Part shown: one piece after another, positions 1-12,186 of the stretch
Layout: the number at the start of each line of letters is the position of its first letter
How positions within the stretch are numbered: position 1 is the stretch's first letter
Assembly (NCBI RefSeq): GCF_000344685.1
Contig: NW_006920411.1
Location: 1,038,129 to 1,102,128, forward strand
Length of the DNA stretch: 64,000 nucleotides
Reading direction: 5' to 3'
Origin: Gloeophyllum trabeum ATCC 11539
Taxonomy: Eukaryota; Basidiomycota; Agaricomycetes; Gloeophyllales; Gloeophyllaceae
The notes under the pieces: model-generated
Seen by the model: the letters and a program-made list of their open reading frames with translations, nothing else
Databases searched by the model: none
Told to the model about the DNA's origin: nothing
Position numbers and translations under genes: made by a program

Positions 1-502
1 ATTTCCCATAAGCTTCCTCACCCGAGAACAACAGGGCGATTGCTGGAGCAGCAAAGGGGCATGAATGAAGTCGGAGTTGCAGGGGGCGTACTGACTACTC
101 ACGGTCTTCCTGCTCCTCGTCTTCGTCCTCTCCCTCGACCTCCTGTCCTTCCTCCAGAAACGCCGCGAGTTCCAACTCAAATCCCCCTGCTACGGAGTCA
201 GGGTACTTGGCATAGTGCTCCTGGATTTTCACCAACCGCGAATAGAACTCAGATAGGTCGTCGTGCTTTGAGGAAGCAGACAATGATTCTATCTCGGCAT
301 TCCTAGTATCTTGGTCCTGATAGAGACCATCCAGAGCAGTTACGCGAGAGCCAATACGGTCTAGGATTTGAGATGCTTTGTGTTCCGTCTGCAGCCGTTG
401 TTGGTGGTTTGGGTTTGGCTTGGACAGCAACTGGTACAAAGCTCTTTCGTAGCGTTCTATCTCCTCGTGGGTCTGCCTTTGTACTTCGATAACCGAGTCC
501 AT
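1..502 (-). CDS. SF3A3: Splicing factor 3a subunit 3 (SF3a60/Prp9), 5' part
   Basis: Subunit of the U2 snRNP SF3a complex, which acts in the nucleus at branch-site recognition. Only the amino-terminal part lies in the window; the gene runs off the left edge. Exons: 502-103 and 42-<1, with a 60-nt intron (GTGAGT...CCAG) at 102-43. The reading MDSVIEVQRQTHEEIERYE matches the start of the SF3a60 family, a helical region that in known complexes contacts SF3a120. After the intron the frame continues as LFSGEEAYGKY, the conserved motif just after that region, which confirms the junction. The ATG at 502 is chosen because the family begins there; a longer open frame upstream lacks an ATG. The ATG lies 166 bp from that of the divergent eIF4A3 gene, so they probably share a promoter. 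Confidence 0.93.
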
Positions 503-668
503 GTTGGTCGATGTCGAGGACGAACGAGAATGCACGCGCACAAATGAAGCGCCCAGTTGGGATCTCTCGCTGTTTCGAACTCAGCAGCTTAGTCAGCATT
601 TTCGCCTTCTGGGATTGCTTGCTCTTCCCTTCGGATCCGGAGGTTCGCGTTTGCATACAACCGTCAAA

Positions 669-2186
<1,518 letters not shown>

Positions 2187-4836
2187 TTCCGTTGAACTCG
2201 GTCAATTGTCGGTCGGACAGAATATTCGATCGTTGCGCTATCAGCGAGCTGTTGTCATTTTGCTGTGGTGATACCTGATGTAATTATAGTATGTTGCCGC
2301 CCTGTATTATTGTTTTGAAGACAGTTTTTGCACGCTCGGAACATCTCAGAGTTCTGTCAGACCGTCTGCGAGCTGAAACAAGCGTCCCTACGAGCTAGTA
2401 GACGTGCGTTCGATGCAATTGCAGGTTGCATTCCTACGGACGAACGAGCACTGCGGCGTCTCGATCGGTTTTTGTAACAGAATTAAACAAGACCTACACC
2501 TATGCAGAGTTGGCCAGCGTTACTACCTACCGATCCAATCCTAACGCCGAGGAACCTCCACTGCGCAGGCCTGCAGCTAGATTGCTCCTAGCGGATCCAG
2601 TGCCACTGCAGCTGTCGCATGGGTGCCCAGTGACTGGGAATGCGAAACATCAGGCGTGTCTTGTAAATCTAGCAGGCTTATCACTCTGCGGGGATATGGC
2701 CGCCTGCATCTTCGAGGACGCTCACTATATTAGATAATATCAGACACGAGTTTGCTAGATATTAGAGCTAGCAGCAGCAGCTTAGCACTCGTTCCAGACG
2801 GTCGCTGAAGATCGCAGTCGAGCCGTTCGACGGAATTAATCTGATATCGCCGTCAACGTGCGTTATCTCCAGACGGAGGAGTTGGCCGAGGATTGGCGGA
2901 GTGGGACGCGCTCGGCCTTCACCGCACAATAGTGGAGCAGCACGGTGCGTGGACGGAAGCGGATGGAAGGACCAGACTTCGATTCATGGAAGAGATAACA
3001 ACTTTGGACGATGAACATAGTCGCGCTTGCGGAGAATTGCGATATCCTTGATGCAACGCGGCGGAGGCGAACGTTCGGCCCCAGATGGCACAGTGAACAC
3101 CCTGAGGAGGTGGGAAGAGCGTGCCGCAGCGTCAGAATGATGTTTCCTAGATACGACAGTCTCACGAGCGTCAGAGCATAACGAGGACTTCTCAGAAATC
3201 CCTAACCGCGCTGACCGCTCATGATAGTGCTGTGGACGCTCCTGTCGCCAGGTCCTCAGAGATAGAACGCATTGCTAGAGGAGGGCAGAACCACTCAGTT
3301 TGTGCGGTGAATACGGCGGCGCAAACCTTACACAGTCATGGAAAATGCTTCTCACGGAAGTGTAATTTCGGCAGACAGTGAATGGTGAGATAATCAATGG
3401 CCCGGAAACGTCCTTCGTTGCACCGCTTACCGACCTATATCCCCCCGTCTGGAAAGGTGTCGCAATAATGTCAGTCCTTCAGAACGTTCGGCATCTTCAG
3501 AATGGAGTGCAGACAATATTTGACTACTCCTAGAGAGATGAATATTGCGCAGTAGCATCAGCATTCTAAGTCGCCAGCTTTCGTCATGGGATGTGAAGTC
3601 ACTCACAGGCGCCTGGTCGGATGCAAGATGAAATCTCCCTCCGGACCGACTCTAAGTATCAAAGGTACCAGATGACATATCAACACCAGGAGTACGGCTC
3701 TGGTCATAACATCATATTTCGCTTACGAATTATGTCTGCCAGGAAGCTAAGTATGCGAAAACACCCGTAATCCGATTTACCCTTCCTATCCGCCACACGT
3801 AAGGAACGCGTTATCGGCATGCCATCATGATTGCCCGGAGGGGATCCTACAGGGAATGCGCGCGGTCACCACAGTTCTTAAGGTCGGTTCCAAGTCGTCC
3901 TGCTTTGTGGACGAGTACTGGTGTAACTCCGCAAAAAAGCTGGCGATTACTATCCGCTCATCGAAAAGCTCACGGCAGTACTTACCATCGTTCAGAGATA
4001 AGGAGTCAAAATCAGATAGCGCCCTTTGGGAGGGTGAATCCCCAGAGCTTCAAGTCCTGCAACATCATTGGCATACATGCTTGTCAGTCCCCCAGCTCCT
4101 CCGAGGAGGGAACAGAGAATTCCACTGCTCGCACCCTGTTGACGAACAACCTAGCCATATATGGAAGTGGCTTCTCGTCTGCTTCTTCGCAATGCGATAA
4201 GCCGCGGCCATGGACGCAGAAGGTAGGAGATCGTCTTTATGCGAGGATGTCTATCGAAATCCATGTATAATGCTCCGATGAGTGCAGAGATAAGTCATCC
4301 ATAGGTTGCAGCAAGGCAGCACGAACCTGGACGGAGAATGTCTTGCATCAGAATCGTAGTTCGAGGCAGCCCAACCCGACATCCGATGCGAAGTGCTGAT
4401 GTATGACCCGATTTAGGCCACCTGAAGATCCCGATAGACTATCCAAGCATCATCATAAGGTAGCAATGACTCTGCAGCTTTTGTTAGTCGTCATCATTCT
4501 CATCTGTGCTCTCATCCGATAGCCTCCGGGTCGTCTTCAGAAAGCCAGCCTTCTTTCGGACTTCCGCAGATTGTCTCCCCTGGACGACTGGCCTACTGGT
4601 AGCCTATCTTTCGATGACCCGCCAACTGCTGGGTTGTCGGATGCTTTATGTGTCGACGTCTCATCTCTATCCTACCAACGGATGGCTGCTTAGGGCCTTT
4701 AATTTTCGTGCGGAAAGGGACGCCGTATTCACTTCCTCGTCGCAGTTCCCATTCCACGCAGCTCGGGTCACATACTTGTGTAATTTTAGAGGCGGATGTC
4801 GGTTCTGCTACTTGCTCTCCCGATTGTCCCCCGCGG
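2187..4836. other. Gene-poor stretch, no confident gene
   Basis: About 2.6 kb downstream of eIF4A3. Open frames are short and none has a recognisable motif or a convincing exon chain on either strand. No tRNA, terminal inverted repeat or long tandem repeat was seen. The following cysteine-rich gene was invisible as a single open frame, so another small intron-rich gene could be hidden here. Confidence 0.5.
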
Positions 4837-4843
4837 TATAAAA
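4837..4843 (+). promoter_or_regulatory. TATA box of the cysteine-rich gene
   Basis: TATAAAA 85 bp before the ATG at 4928. It is followed by a pyrimidine-rich leader with CTCACCTCAATC and CTCACAACG directly before the ATG, a layout common for strongly expressed basidiomycete genes. Motif seen; function inferred. Confidence 0.55.
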
Positions 4844-4927
4844 TCTGAGCGGGTAATCACTCGAGTTCCTCACCTCAATCTCCATCCTCAATAACGCTTT
4901 AGCAAGCGACCTTGTACCCTCACAACG

Positions 4928-5422
4928 ATGTGCTTTTTCCGCAGGCAAGTGTTCACTACCTTTTGTCAGGATTGTCGGCTTATTCCTCTGATCGTTGCAG
5001 AGTCAGGAATGTCTACCTCAGGTAAACCAGAGCGCACAGTAGCCTTCGCCGTATTGACACTTCGTCACCAGATGCGGTCATGCCATCAATCTCCCGGAAG
5101 AGGAGGTGACTATATATCGGTTGTCGAAAGTTGCCTGCTGACGACCGTTAAAGATTAAGTGCGACTCAGTAAGGTGCAAGTTCAGCCCGAACCACCCGCC
5201 CAACTGTGTGCCGCCTTCCTGTACTCAAACTTGTTGGCAATAGTACGTAGCTGCTTCTATGTCCGTCGAGAGGCCGACTGAATTGGCGATTGTTAGCCAT
5301 CAATTCCCACAACAATATGGTCCGTATGACGTTTCACCCCGGAGAGGAGCATGCATCTCTAACTTACCACGACAGCTCCGAACATCGACGATTTTTGCCC
5401 TGCTTGCAAGGCTCACAGATAA
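4928..5422 (+). CDS. Small cysteine-rich protein, six exons, conserved in basidiomycetes
   Basis: A hidden gene made of very short exons: 4928-4944, 5001-5021, 5072-5105, 5154-5242, 5297-5319, 5376-5422, giving 76 aa. Intron 1 is GC-AG (AG|GCAAGT...TTGCAG); intron 5 has the donor GTCCGT. The product starts MCFFRRVRNVYLRCGH, has Cys at 2, 14, 27, 32, 42, 47, 51, 69 and 72, the block KCDSVRCKFSPNHPPNC, then CTQTCWQY, and ends CPACKAHR. I recall small proteins of unknown function with this pattern (MCxWRRVRNxY, CGH, CKFSPNHP, CWQY, paired CxxC) in mushroom genomes; I could not search for them. The CGH and CxxC pairs could bind zinc (inference). There is no signal peptide, so it is probably intracellular. 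All six exons join in phase and the recalled motifs cross the junctions, the main support. Confidence 0.82.
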
Positions 5423-5977
5423 ATAATGACCTACGGAAAGAAACAGTACACGCATAGAATTTACAATCAGGGAAAGGGATCTATACCTTGTAATACCATA
5501 GAGATAATCGTACAGCTTGGGATATCCGATGAGGCCGCGTCGAATTATCTAATATCGTGTTCCAGAGATTAGGTTTCAAGCGTGAGTGAATTCGACATCC
5601 GCTCGGGGCGTAACGTGCGGGAGAAACTTAGGTGAAACTCAGGCTTTCAAGCGCGTTTGACGACGGGATAGAAGGATCCGTGAGGCGAAAGGACACCGCG
5701 GATCCGGACCATGGACGGAGCATAGTTTACTGAACGATCGGCTAGGGACGACTGCATCTCAGGCCATTCTTCAGACGTTACGGTACTCAGCAGCTGCTCA
5801 CCAAGGACTCGTGCCTCTAACACCCAGCGATCTGCGACTCGCGCGAAAGAGCAGGCCGGAATCAATAGAATACAAACAGGTGGTGATACAGGATTAAGCT
5901 GTTAAGCATGGCAGATAAGAGGATTGCATGTGATAAAGGAGCTATCCGAGACGACGGAGAAAATACGGACTACACGA
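5423..5977. other. Intergenic stretch between convergent genes
   Basis: 3' flanks of the cysteine-rich gene and of SF3B6. Only short uninformative open frames; no repeat or RNA gene recognised. Confidence 0.5.
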
Positions 5978-6460
5978 TCAGCTTTCATCCTTGATGTCAT
6001 GCTTCTTCTTCAACTGAGCTAACTCTTCCTCTCGGCGGGCAAGGTCGGCTTTAGCCGCCGCTGCGTCCTGTTTAGCGGGCATGTGGTACAGGACGACGAT
6101 ATATCGGCCCTGCAAATGGAAGCCGTTCAAGTGGTCAAGGGCATTCTTAGCCTGCCGTGCACAATGAGTCTGCCAGCCGGGGAACATGTGGAAGAGCCGC
6201 ACGTACATCCATCACATCATCGAATACTATGAAGGCAGTCCCCTTCGTCTTTTGCTCATTCCCTATTCGAATCTGTCTTATGCTCCCGTAACGGCCAAAC
6301 AACTCGTATAGGTCTTCCCCGGTGATGTTGTAGTCCAAATTCTTGACAAAGAGGATGCGATTTGCACCTGGAGGTAATTTCGTCTAGAGCAACACAGAGG
6401 ATGAGCGCAGTCATTGGATAGTATATAATGTAAATGCACCGTTGGTCTAGCCAAGGCCAT
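5978..6460 (-). CDS. SF3B6: Splicing factor 3b subunit 6 (p14), RRM protein
   Basis: Branch-site-proximal subunit of the U2 snRNP SF3b complex, nuclear. Exons: 6460-6440, 6383-6207, 6151-5978, giving 123 aa (human protein 125). A single RRM fills the protein: LPPGANRILFVKNL contains RNP2, and GTAFIVFDDV contains RNP1. It continues as GFHLQGRYIVVLYHMP, with a lysine-rich tail ending KKKHDIKDES. The start is the ATG at 6460, which gives MALARPT before the conserved TKLPPGANRI. This first exon of 21 nt is the least certain part because its donor is GTGCAT. The second intron (GTACGT...GGCAG) is secured by FDDVMD|AKNALDHLNG. It is the third splicing or exon-junction gene within 6.5 kb. Confidence 0.93.
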
Positions 6461-6633
6461 CTGCAGAGTTTGTGGGTGGACGGTGGTGGAAAGCACGAAT
6501 ACGAAGCGGCTTTGGTGAGCAAACCCTAGAGTAGGTTTACACGCCACGCGTACTGCTCACTTGGTACGCTGTCGGGTTGTCAAAATGCCGCCTTGTTTAT
6601 AATCTGATTACGAATCTAACACGCGGCAATCTA

Positions 6634-6985
6634 CAGTGCCTTGCATAAGAAACTGAACATTGCATTTCCGCGCGCATTGTTTGTTCGCGCCAAATATACC
6701 CTTTTCGGGTATCGGCAAATGCGCGGCAAAGGAGTCGTCGAAAGGGAGAGTGATTGGACACACAGCTGGGGGCAAGATATATGCATTCTGTCCTTACTGT
6801 AATTATACAAAGGACATATCATGCATTTTCTGAAGCCTTTCGAGCCCCCTTGAGGCGTCTGCGATTCCCTGCCTAGCCAAGGGGTCCCGCGAGAGGTCTT
6901 CCGAAGTTACCCAAAAAGGGCATATTTGGCGCGGACAAACAACGCGCGCGGAAATGCAATGTTCAGTTTCTTATGCAAGGCACTG
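6634..6985. mobile_element. Tc1/mariner-type MITE, 352 bp
   Basis: Terminal inverted repeats of 78 bp (6634-6711 and 6908-6985) match at 74 of 78 positions, and all four differences are transitions. The ends read CAGTGCCTTGCATAAG, the classic Tc1/mariner terminus, and are flanked by a TA on each side (6632-6633 and 6986-6987), the target duplication of that superfamily. The interior of about 196 bp has no transposase. It is a non-autonomous element that needs a transposase from elsewhere in the genome. Confidence 0.9.
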
Positions 6986-6987
6986 TA

Positions 6988-7523
6988 TATACTCGAAGGA
7001 GCAAAACAAAGCTTGTCTACAGGCTCTATCAAGTTCTTACAGAAAGTCTCAGAAAACCCGTACAATTGGCCATCACTGCGTATATCATTGCCAAAATTGC
7101 AGACATCGGACGTCGGAGCAAGAAACATTAACACAGTCCAGTGCTTGTCCTTTATAACATTCCCTTTCTCACCTATTCATGCATAGTCCATTTATGAAAC
7201 GACCTCGGTTTAAGGGAGGGCGACGACGTCAAGATACTAGCGGTGAGGCAAGTGTATGCCTTATCCTTATCCAGGTTTGCAACATACCGGGTCGAGCCCA
7301 AAAGGATTCTTCATGTGTGGTCTACCGGTCATAATGCCGCTGAGCTTGAGTTTGAAGTCAGCGGCTGTTGTTTTCAAGTCTGTCACAGCCGAGAAGGGGT
7401 ACCTTTCAACGCGTCGTTATGAGTTACTTCCTGTTACTTCCCTTAGTGTTTGAGCAGCGTGCATGCGCCAGAGAATGCATGCTCACTAACCGAAGGAACA
7501 TGTACAGGATATGATGGGTATCA
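6988..7523. other. Intergenic stretch, nothing recognised
   Basis: Lies between the MITE and the 3' end of LCL2. Only short open frames without motifs on both strands. No tRNA was supported. Confidence 0.5.
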
Positions 7524-7940
7524 TCACCGTCTGCGCATTAGTCTCTCAGCTTCCTGGCACCCTTCTCTGCCCCTAACACATAGTACGGTAGCACCACCCT
7601 TATCCTGCGCGTCTGGAATCAAGCATTTCACGTCCTGCACGTCCGGGCAAGGGCAGTCAATCGGGTTCGAGACGCAAACGAGCGTATCGGGGCAGAGGTA
7701 GTCGGAGCATGGAACTACAACCGCAAGGTGAACAGGCCGACGAAAGAGCTATCATAACGGTAGCGTACCGATATCAGCATTTGCGGTCCATTGCGAAGTC
7801 GAAGACGCCTGCTGGTGCCGTTGTTGCTGCTGCTGCTGCTGATGACCATGGCCAAACATCTGCTCGAAGAACTGAAACTGAGCCTGGGTCGCTCCACACA
7901 GACCGAGGAGGACAATTAGCGTAATCTGAAGCCAGACCAT
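7524..7940 (-). CDS. LCL2: Long chronological lifespan protein 2 homolog
   Basis: Small secretory-pathway protein of the fungal LCL2 family, linked in yeast to lifespan and probably ER-associated degradation. Exons: 7940-7769 and 7714-7524, one 54-nt intron (GTACGC...TGTAG), 120 aa, the usual size. A signal peptide ([17 protein letters not shown]) is followed by [10 protein letters not shown], a family hallmark. Next comes a glutamine run encoded by CAG/CTG-type triplets ([12 protein letters not shown]). The second exon gives the cysteine block [25 protein letters not shown] and ATVLCV, ending in MRRR. The glutamine tract is probably variable in length between strains. Confidence 0.92.
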
Positions 7941-8217
7941 GAACCCAGGAATCAGCCGAGAGGGCGAGGGTGAAGTAGATGGATAGTGTGCAAACGGAAG
8001 CTTTTCTGAAGTGTCGGCGTGGCTGAGAAGGAAAGGGATCGCTCCCATTGGCTGGGCCCCCACGTGGCACGCATGGGTAACATTCCAAGGCGGTCTGCGC
8101 TGGACTGACAGCCTGCGAAGCCAGAGCCCTTTGAGATCGCTATGGCTTGCTTCCTTGCCTACGACTCATAGACTACGGCGCCTCATCCCAGACTCGTCAA
8201 GCACGGCCTCTGGGACG

Positions 8218-10140
8218 ATGGCGAGCGCGCTTTCGCCACTGGGATCTGAGCCCTCGGCTGTTCCGGACCTGGACCGTGACTTCGCATGGGCTCGAGAGGA
8301 GGTCGTTATCGTTGTCTGCAGATTCAATTGTAACCTAATGCTATCCCGTGCTACTAGCTTTCCAGCGCTGCCAGGCGGCTCACCCACGTCCAAGAATGGC
8401 TCGCTCACGGAACGCAGACGTTTCAGGAGGAATCCCGGGCGCTCCGTTCTGAACTATCGGAGCTCAGAGCGCAGAGGATCAATGACTCTGAGACAATAGA
8501 GAGTCTTCGAAGGGAAAACGAGGCACTGAACAGAAGAGTCGATCCATTAACGAATGCTGCTGTTGCGAAACTACGGCGCACTCGACAAACTTTGCGAGAT
8601 TTACTTGAAGAAACGGAGGTAATGTTTACCAACAGTTTGATGATGCCACGAGTTAACATGTCGCTAGGTTGCTCTGAAAGATATTACGCAGATATCGCCG
8701 AATAAGATATATGGTCGCGATACTGAGGAACCGGACTTATCGTTCCCACCGGCGGGATCGACTCCAGAAGGCCATGGACGGTATGCGACTGCAGCTCGAG
8801 ATAGCGGTTCAATATCTCCCAGGTTCGAACAAATCCCGGACATGCCATCGGAAGATATGCTGGGACTTTCTGGAGTGCGCATGGGTAAAAAGAGGCCAAC
8901 CTCGGGAACAAAGCTCCCGATGCGGCAGGAGGGGTCGCGGGTCATAGCAGATCCCCCGAAATCAGGCAGCGAAGATACAGCGGACAAAAAGGAGAAAGGT
9001 AAAGGCCGTGCGACCAGCGTGACAGCAACGCCCCCACGAGCGATAACTCCTGTCTGCGTACACCCGAGCCCGCACGAGCTATCCCAGGAGGTCACACCGA
9101 AAGTCGATGCCCCAGTAATTCCGGTGCGTGGACCATCCAGTGGACGTAGCACATCAGCAGCCAGCACCCGCCCAGGAAGCAGTTCTAGGACGCACTATGA
9201 GGCTGACACCAAGGATTCCACGACTAGTCCGTCCGAGTCCGTATCAGGGTTTTCCGCGGCAGTGATGTCTCAGCCGGAGACAACTGGTAGTGCGAGGAAA
9301 ATAAAAAGGCGGTTCGTGCAGTGGACGAAGCCGCCGGCCGCTTGTAAGAGGCCATTCGGTGCTCTAAGCGTGGAAGACTTGAGGATATATTTGCATTTGG
9401 GTTTCGATACAGTGAGTCTAACTACACAACTGAAGTAAAAGCATTCTGAGTGAGGATCTCGAAGATAACGGAGTTGACGAGGTGAGCCCAATGACTCTTA
9501 TAGTGCTACCAATACGAATCGACTTTCCTCAAACGCGGAAAGGTTACCTCTGGTGAAGGAGCACAGAATGAGAGTCATGGTGGACGGGAAGAGGGCCTTC
9601 TTATACGAGCCTTTCATACTGGAGACGCCCAGCTCCTCGTACCTGATCGATTGGGGGACCGACGATACAAACCGGGAAACAGAGCGGTACATCCTTGGCG
9701 AAGATGAGGCTGCTACTGTATTGCATACTTTCGTATACCCTCCAAAAATGGCAAGTCAATGTATTTTTGCAAGGAGCGATTATACTCTGACCGGTTGGGT
9801 AATTCAGGAAAATTGGTTTTACATCGGAGCCCTCCGCTGGAAGCGAACACAACTGAGAGATGTGTGGAAGACTCTGGTACCTAAGGTGAGGCCACAAGTA
9901 GTCCGTCATGATAAAACTTGCTGATTGCCTGTGCAGGCGAAGCACCAACTGACAGTCAAGCTAAGAGACAGATGTCCGGAAGGGCCGGGCGTAGCCGACC
10001 TGGCGGAGATGCTCAACACCCAGCAGCTTAAACAGCTGATTTTTCATCTGGATGCAGATCAGCATATCGACAGTTCCTGCGCATTTGCAGAGGAACTTAC
10101 GGAGAGGATGCAGATGAGACGAGGCCCGGGTTCTCCGTAG
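8218..10140 (+). CDS. Coiled-coil protein of unknown function
   Basis: Not recognised; it looks like a fungal-specific protein. Exons: 8218-8301, 8358-8618, 8668-9411, 9465-9481, 9543-9885, 9937-10140, giving 550 aa. Residues about 30-115 form a charged coiled coil (ESRALRSELSELRAQ, ETIESLRRENEALNRR). A disordered Ser/Pro-rich region with basic patches (KKEKGKGRA) follows to about residue 340. A compact C-terminal domain (ALSVEDLRIYLHLGFDT, LPLVKEHRMRVMVDGKRAF, GWVIQENWFYIG) then runs to the end. The first intron has the odd donor GTCGTT. A 17-nt micro-exon (9465-9481) joins the two domain halves in phase with introns of 53 and 61 nt. A single intron 9435-9503 is the alternative and would replace six residues. 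A nuclear or cytoskeletal scaffold role is possible, but nothing proves it. Confidence 0.75.
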
Positions 10141-10452
10141 AAGGCTGTCCTCGTCGTTCTGGCCTCGAATGCGTACTACAGTGTGCTGGCGTAGATACGT
10201 ATAGCTGATGACTGCCACATTCCGTCTGCTGCACTGGATTTAGGCACTATACGTGCCGAGCCGCTTTGCCGAGGATGATTGGCAAGTGATGGCCGGCTTG
10301 AGACAGAAGCACCGATATTGCATGCTGACTAAGCTGGTCGTTTAGGCGGGTTCTGGACAACGTCGGCCTGCTCACGAACTGCGACGACGACGACCTCTCT
10401 CTGTACTTCATACACACCGGCGAGCCCGCCGTAGCCTCTGTTCTCTTCAACG
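10141..10452. other. Intergenic promoter region
   Basis: About 310 bp between the coiled-coil gene and the Ser/Thr-rich protein, in the same direction. No TATA box or repeat stands out. Confidence 0.4.
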
Positions 10453-11790
10453 ATGCGTCGCTCGCCGTCATGCGCTGCGCGCATCCTCACAATCTTTTCC
10501 CTTGCACTCCTTTGCTCACTCTCCTTTACTGTCGCTCTGGCACACCCCGCCGATATTAACGGCATCGTGCTGAAGAGACAAGACGGTCCCAGCGGTCCAG
10601 CGAACCCGTCTGATACGCCTGGTCCTAGCAGCTCCTCGTCGTCGTCTTCCCCTGCGACCACCCCTTCCAGCAGCTCTTCTGCTGAATCCTCCATTTCGGT
10701 TGCATCTACTACGTCGGATACCCCGTCCACGTCCCCCACTACAAGCTCAACTATACCCTCAACTACTTCCACTTCTTCGAGTGTCGAGAGCTCGTCATCG
10801 ACCTTTTCTTCTTCGTCTTCATTTTCCAGCTCTGCGCCTCCTAGCTCGTCGTCGAGCGTTGTCACTACTTCGTCGTACGTTTCACTGCCTAGCGCATCTT
10901 CAAGCCGCCTGAATTAACCGTACGTACAGATCTCCGCCGTCCTCATCGTCTAGGCCATCCAGCTCGTCTACCCTTTCGACCACGTCTGTGTCCAGGACTA
11001 CGGCCAAGGCTATCACTGTGATTGCGACCACCACCACCCCCGCTAATGGAGGTACGACTCTGATAAGGCCGTCGGCTACATCCCTTGCGCCCGCTACCAC
11101 CGTCTCAGCATCAGCTTCGGCATCGTCTACTCCCAAAAGGTCAGTCTAGCTGCTGCATCACTGCCTCGGGCATGCGTTCCTGACAATATGACCAGTTTCC
11201 TCGAAAACAAAGGAGCTACGGCAGCTGTCTTCACAATTGTCGGATTAGCAGGCTTGGGCGTCGTTGTGGGTGCGGCAATGTTCTTCTATAAACGCCACCG
11301 CCGTGACGACGAAGAGGAGGACGTGTATTTCGAGAAATACAACGATCCGGAGCCGTCCACCGATATGGCTCAAGTGCACGGCAGTTACGGGACTATGGAG
11401 CCGGCTGCTACGGAGGCGATGGCGCCCGCGGCTGGTCACGATGCGTACCCCGATCGTACGGTCCATTATGGTCCGTCAATGGGCCAGGAATACGACGCCG
11501 CATACGCGCAGAACTATGATCACCAGCAGTATGGCATGGAATACCCGCCTAATACGGCGTATGCGAATGCCACGGCGCATGAGGGCGAATACCAATACCA
11601 CGGATACGACAACGAGCAGTACGCTGCTCCCTCTGCTTACGAGCCCGCTCCAGTGCAATATGAGCAGCAGCTTTCGCCGACCGGCCATCCTTTCGCCGAC
11701 TCGAGGCATGCGGCTAGGGCTGGTGGTGCGCCTCCGGTCTCACCCAACCCGTCAGGATACTCTGGAGACTCGTACTACTCGCCTCAGTAA
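10453..11790 (+). CDS. Ser/Thr-rich single-pass membrane protein (wall-sensor-like)
   Basis: Exons: 10453-10874, 10930-11139, 11196-11790, giving 408 aa. It has an N-terminal signal peptide (ILTIFSLALLCSLSFTVALA) and a long Ser/Thr/Pro-rich ectodomain, residues about 45-215, expected to be heavily O-mannosylated. One membrane segment follows (AAVFTIVGLAGLGVVVGAAM), then a stop-transfer sequence (KRHRRDDEEED). The cytoplasmic tail of about 160 residues is rich in Tyr, Gln, His and Ala. This is the architecture of fungal Mid2/Wsc-type wall stress sensors, but the cysteine-rich WSC domain is absent, so only the class is inferred. The second intron starts GTCAGT. The serine tract leaves a long open frame on the opposite strand that is a codon shadow, not a gene. 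Confidence 0.85.
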
Positions 11791-12126
11791 AATGGGGGCG
11801 CAATCTTGACTTCAATTCGGTACGATACATTTGTTGTTTATAGTTTTCGATACGGACGTGCCTAGCTCAATGCTATCCTATCCTCGGCTCTAGACATAGT
11901 GTACATATCCATACGCTACATGTAATGTGGCCTATCTATCATGTACGCCGGTCTGTGACTGCGCGAAGGGGATCCGCTGGGTTGGAGAGGAAAGGGCAAG
12001 GGAGCTATTACTTTGATTTTGTGTTCATGTGATTTGTACCAGGTCATATGCGTCTAGCATTGCGTTGTTGTTTGTCTGATTGTACGGTTTGGGACTCTAG
12101 ACTGCATATGACCTGTAGAAATTGGA
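11791..12126. other. Intergenic region
   Basis: 3' flank of the Ser/Thr-rich gene and upstream region of the hydratase gene. Apart from the TATA box near its end nothing was recognised. Confidence 0.4.
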
Positions 12127-12133
12127 TATAAAA
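12127..12133 (+). promoter_or_regulatory. TATA box of the enoyl-CoA hydratase gene
   Basis: TATAAAA 54 bp before the ATG at 12187, in GGATATAAAAGCCC. The short distance implies a very short 5' leader. Motif seen; function inferred. Confidence 0.55.
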
Positions 12134-12186
12134 GCCCCCGGACTCGAGGGTAACTGGGAAGTGCGGGGTCGTGGGCGCCAATCACC

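Noticed and set aside
2290..2480. Short protein-like open frame after eIF4A3
   Set aside because: About 50 codons, no start codon or splice context, no motif.
2820..2860. Echo of the eIF4A3 3' end (GAATTAATCTGAT and CCGTCAACG)
   Set aside because: Two short matches in reversed order; consistent with chance rather than a duplicated gene fragment.
10329..10865. Long minus-strand open frame rich in Glu, Asp and Val
   Set aside because: It is the reverse of the serine-tract codons of the Ser/Thr-rich membrane protein; no start context, introns or domain.
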